6,710 nt of DNA from the NCBI GenBank assembly GCA_902826505.1, contig CADEFG010000282.1:1-6710 (forward strand). Direction: 5' to 3'. A program made the position numbers and the translations under genes. The stretch comes from an uncultured Acidobacteriota bacterium. GTDB taxonomy: Bacteria; Acidobacteriota; Blastocatellia; Pyrinomonadales; Pyrinomonadaceae. The notes beneath the pieces are model-generated. The model saw nothing but the letters and a program-made list of their open reading frames with translations. It searched no databases and was not told the origin of the DNA. The number at the start of each line of letters is the position of its first letter. The stretch's first letter is position 1. Below are positions 4,068 through 6,710 of the stretch, one piece after another.

Positions 4068-6710
4068 TTAATTCGTCTTCACCGGCGCGGGCGGACGCGA
4101 AGGCAGCTTCAACGGATTCGCGCTCATCTTTTTCAAAACTTCCTCGACCGCTTTTTCGAGCTGCGGATCTTTCCCGGCGATCACCGATTTCGCGTCGTTT
4201 TCGATCTCGATGTCGGGATCGACGCCGTAGCCTTCGATGACCCATTCGCCTTTGAGATTGATCATCCCGAATTCCGGCACGCTGACCGCACCGCCGTCGA
4301 TCAACCCGCCGCGATTGGAGATGCCGACGACGCCGCCCCACGAGCGTTTGCCGACGAGCGTTCCTAAATTAGCCTGACGAAACATATACGGGAAAATATC
4401 GCCGTCCGAAGCCGAATTTTCGTTTAAAATGGCGACCATCGAACCATAAAACGCGCCGTCCGGATAAGTCGTCGCATTGTCGTTCGTGCGGAAAAAATTG
4501 CCGCCCAAAACCTTGCGCCGCAGACGTTCGATGATCATCCGCGAAACATTGCCGCCGCCGTTGGCGCGCACGTCAACGACCAGACCTTCTTTATCCAATT
4601 GCGGATAATACCATTTGATAAATTCGCGAATCCCTGCCGCGCCCATATCGGGAATATGGATATAACCGACGCGCCCGTTCGTCATTTCGGAAACGCGCTG
4701 GCGATTTGCCGTGATCCATTCGAGATAGATCAGATTGCTTTCGTCCGTCACCGGGCGATACGAAATCTGCCGCGCGCCCGACAAACTCGGCGTCGAATTG
4801 ACGGTCAGCAAAACGGGCGAATCGGCTTTGTTGCGCAAATATTGGTAAATATCCCGGTCGGCGGTCACGTTTTCGCCGTTGATCTGCAAAATATAATCGC
4901 CGACTTTCGCGTTCACACCGACTTCCATCAGCGGCGAACGGTAAATATCTTCCTCGTTTTCGCCCTCGAAAATCTTTGAAATGCGGTAGCGGTTTGCCGC
5001 TTTATCCGTTTCGAATCGTGCGCCCGGAAGCGCGACGCGGGCGCGCGGCGGATTGTTAAAATCGCCGCCGTCGATATAGGCGTGCTGAACGGTCAGCTCC
5101 GAGATCATTTCCGAGATCACATAATTCAAATCCGCCCGATGCGCGACATAGGGCAGCCAGGTTTTGTATTGGTCGCGCAGTTTGACCCAATCGTAGCCGT
5201 GCATATTCGAAACATAAAACCAGTCGCGGTAACGCCGCCAGACTTCGTTGAAAATCTGGTTCCATTCTTCGACCGGCTTGATCTCGGTGACGAGCCCGGC
5301 GGTCGAAACCGGCTTTTTCGTGTTCACGCCCTGCGGCGTCGCGTCCATGATCGAGAATGCACCGGCTTGTCCGGCGATCAGTTTCGAGCCGTCCGCGGAG
5401 AGCGAATAAGAATTAACGCCTTCGCCGAGCGTCGTTTCCTTGCGGTCTTTGAACGAAAAGATCCGCAAAGCATTCGGGCGATCCGATTGTCTGCCGTAAT
5501 AAAACGCCGAACCGACAAAATAGATCAGATGTCCGGTTTTCGCCGTCAAACCGCCGTAATTTTCTGCCGGGAGCGGAACTTTCGTGACGCGTTTTGTAAT
5601 TCCGTCAAAATCGATGATTTCGGGTTTTGGCGAAGGCACGTTTTTCTTGATCGCGTCCGTGCTCGGCGTGTCGCTGGGCGCCGGCGTCAGCTGCGCGACG
5701 ATCTGCGGTTGTTTTTCGTCAACCGGTTTCGGCGTTTCTTCGGGTTTGAGCTTGTCTTCCGGCGGCGCGGTCGGCGTGATCGCAACTTCGTCGGATTCGG
5801 GCGGAAACGGATTTTTGACGTCTTTTCTTAAAGCGACCGCGTAAACGAGCGTCGAACGATTGCCCGCGTAATTGAATTCTTTATCCGAGATGAGCGGCGC
5901 AAATTCGCGGTCGCTCAAGTAGTAAAGATAATCGCCCGACGGGTCGAAGGTCGGATTGTAGGAATTGAACATCGGATCGGTGACACGGTTTAATTTCGCG
6001 GCGTTCAGATCGTAAACGTAAACCGAATTGTAGCCGCCGTTATTCGACGCCGGTCGGTCGTTCATCGAAAACGCGAGATAATTGCCCTTCGGCGACCATT
6101 CGTAATCGTTGATCTGACCGTTCGGCGCGTCGACGATCTGCTTCAAACTTTTATCCGCCAGCGTCAGAATAAAGATTTTTCCGTCCTTATCGGAAAACGC
6201 GATTCGTTTGCCGTCGCCCGACCATTCCGGCGCGTAGCGCTGCGCGTTTCCGCCCGCCGTCAATTGTTGGGCTTCCGACAATCCGTCCTGCGCCTCGATC
6301 CAGACTTCGTCCTCGCCGCTGCGGTCGGAAATATACGCGATGCGCGAACCGTCCGGCGACCAGCGCGGGAATTTGTCGTGCGCGTTTGACGACTGCGTCA
6401 GATTTCGCGTGCCGCCTTTTTCGACCGGTGCGCTGAATATATCGCCGCGTGCGCCGAACAAAACGCGTTCGCCTTTTGGCGCGAGGGCGACATTTTCCAA
6501 AACCTGCGCCGCATTCACGTTGCGCGGACGTTTGTAAACGCCGTCGTCGGGGACATTGATATTGAGTTTGTTGGATTTATTGGCACGCGTATCGAAAATC
6601 TCAAGCTCGCCGTTGCGCTCGTAAACGATTCGTGACTGGTCGTCGGAACTTGCCCAGCGCACTTCCCAATCTTTAAAGCCGGTCGAAGGCGTAGTTTTTC
6701 CGCTCGCGCC
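4068..6710 (-). CDS. Tricorn-like S41 peptidase with TolB/PD40 beta-propeller (N-terminus beyond window)
   Basis: The frame is open from the right edge (first visible residues GASGKTTPSTGFKDWE) to TAA at 4068-4070, 880 residues. The GTG at 6660-6662 is internal, not a start. Numbering from the edge: propeller blades with WSPDGSRIAYISDRSG (117-132), WSGDGKRIAF (163-172), WSPKGNYLAF (205-214), FDPSGDYLYYLSD (255-267) and LSADGSKLIA (437-446). A Pro/Glu/Thr-rich linker lies at about 299-361. Then come a helical C1 domain (about 474-556), a PDZ domain (about 590-641, VGDYILQINGENVT) and the S41 core (about 678-838). Catalytic candidates by comparison with archaeal tricorn are His543 (VQHAY), Ser768 (NSASDGD) and Glu826 (WVIEGYGVDPD). 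Such proteins cut peptides; bacterial homologues are often exported, but the signal region is outside the window. It converges on the 3192-3953 gene across the inverted repeat. The missing N-terminus is perhaps 150-250 residues, judging by homologues near 1,050-1,100. Confidence 0.93.
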   Translation of the reverse strand, partial: GASGKTTPSTGFKDWEVRWASSDDQSRIVYERNGELEIFDTRANKSNKLNINVPDDGVYKRPRNVNAAQVLENVALAPKGERVLFGARGDIFSAPVEKGGTRNLTQSSNAHDKFPRWSPDGSRIAYISDRSGEDEVWIEAQDGLSEAQQLTAGGNAQRYAPEWSGDGKRIAFSDKDGKIFILTLADKSLKQIVDAPNGQINDYEWSPKGNYLAFSMNDRPASNNGGYNSVYVYDLNAAKLNRVTDPMFNSYNPTFDPSGDYLYYLSDREFAPLISDKEFNYAGNRSTLVYAVALRKDVKNPFPPESDEVAITPTAPPEDKLKPEETPKPVDEKQPQIVAQLTPAPSDTPSTDAIKKNVPSPKPEIIDFDGITKRVTKVPLPAENYGGLTAKTGHLIYFVGSAFYYGRQSDRPNALRIFSFKDRKETTLGEGVNSYSLSADGSKLIAGQAGAFSIMDATPQGVNTKKPVSTAGLVTEIKPVEEWNQIFNEVWRRYRDWFYVSNMHGYDWVKLRDQYKTWLPYVAHRADLNYVISEMISELTVQHAYIDGGDFNNPPRARVALPGARFETDKAANRYRISKIFEGENEEDIYRSPLMEVGVNAKVGDYILQINGENVTADRDIYQYLRNKADSPVLLTVNSTPSLSGARQISYRPVTDESNLIYLEWITANRQRVSEMTNGRVGYIHIPDMGAAGIREFIKWYYPQLDKEGLVVDVRANGGGNVSRMIIERLRRKVLGGNFFRTNDNATTYPDGAFYGSMVAILNENSASDGDIFPYMFRQANLGTLVGKRSWGGVVGISNRGGLIDGGAVSVPEFGMINLKGEWVIEGYGVDPDIEIENDAKSVIAGKDPQLEKAVEEVLKKMSANPLKLPSRPPAPVKTN

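Noticed and set aside
5082..5831. 249-residue plus-strand open frame opposite the tricorn-like gene
   Set aside because: It is the same kind of antisense shadow over a well-supported peptidase, with Arg/Phe-rich sequence and no ribosome site or domain.
6660..6662. GTG at 6662 as the start of the tricorn-like gene
   Set aside because: The same frame stays open for 16 more codons to the window edge and homologues are longer, so it is an internal Val.
1..6710. CRISPR arrays, tRNA or rRNA genes, transposase or integrase genes
   Set aside because: I saw no regularly spaced repeats, no cloverleaf or rRNA-like segment, and no mobile-element protein motif. The only notable repeat is the inverted repeat at 3959-4056.

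Overview
The window looks like a piece of chromosome from an Acidobacteriota-type bacterium, most likely class Blastocatellia (Pyrinomonadales-like). This is inferred from the moderate-to-high GC coding style rich in gaa/aaa/ttt/tcg/gcg codons, an rpiB and glyA pair close together, and a long tricorn/TolB-propeller S41 peptidase. No rRNA or other marker confirms it.

Layout: (1) 1-126, C-terminal tail of a plus-strand membrane-type protein cut by the window edge. (2) 181-627, rpiB (ribose-5-phosphate isomerase B). (3) 620-1450, an AT-rich stretch between rpiB and glyA. It carries a 79-residue AbrB/MazE-like protein that overlaps rpiB by 8 nt, a short frame of unresolved start or a frameshift remnant, and a 150-residue protein with three membrane segments and a coiled coil. 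(4) 1451-2752, glyA (serine hydroxymethyltransferase), complete with all main catalytic motifs. (5) 2775-3176, a small exported protein that I read as a reduced phospholipase A2-type fold. (6) 3192-3953, an unrecognised soluble 253-residue protein. (7) 3954-4067, a convergent intergenic gap almost filled by a 25-bp perfect inverted repeat built from 8-bp units. (8) 4068-6710, minus strand, a tricorn-like S41 peptidase running off the right edge with its N-terminus missing.

How the genes fit together: all plus-strand genes from rpiB to 3953 are tightly spaced (8-nt overlap to 22-nt gaps, apart from the 121 nt that hold the short frame) and could be one transcript. RpiB (pentose phosphate pathway) and GlyA (one-carbon and glycine metabolism) are housekeeping enzymes. 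The three frames between them are compositionally different and look like later arrivals or relaxed passengers. The secreted PLA2-like protein and the unknown protein follow glyA without obvious metabolic linkage. The tricorn-like peptidase is an independent convergent unit.

The items most worth a second look are the PLA2-like protein, which has lost both partners of one disulfide pair while keeping the His-Asp-Asp set, the AT-rich insert, and the inverted repeat. I did not find convincing evidence of a wholly new multi-gene system.
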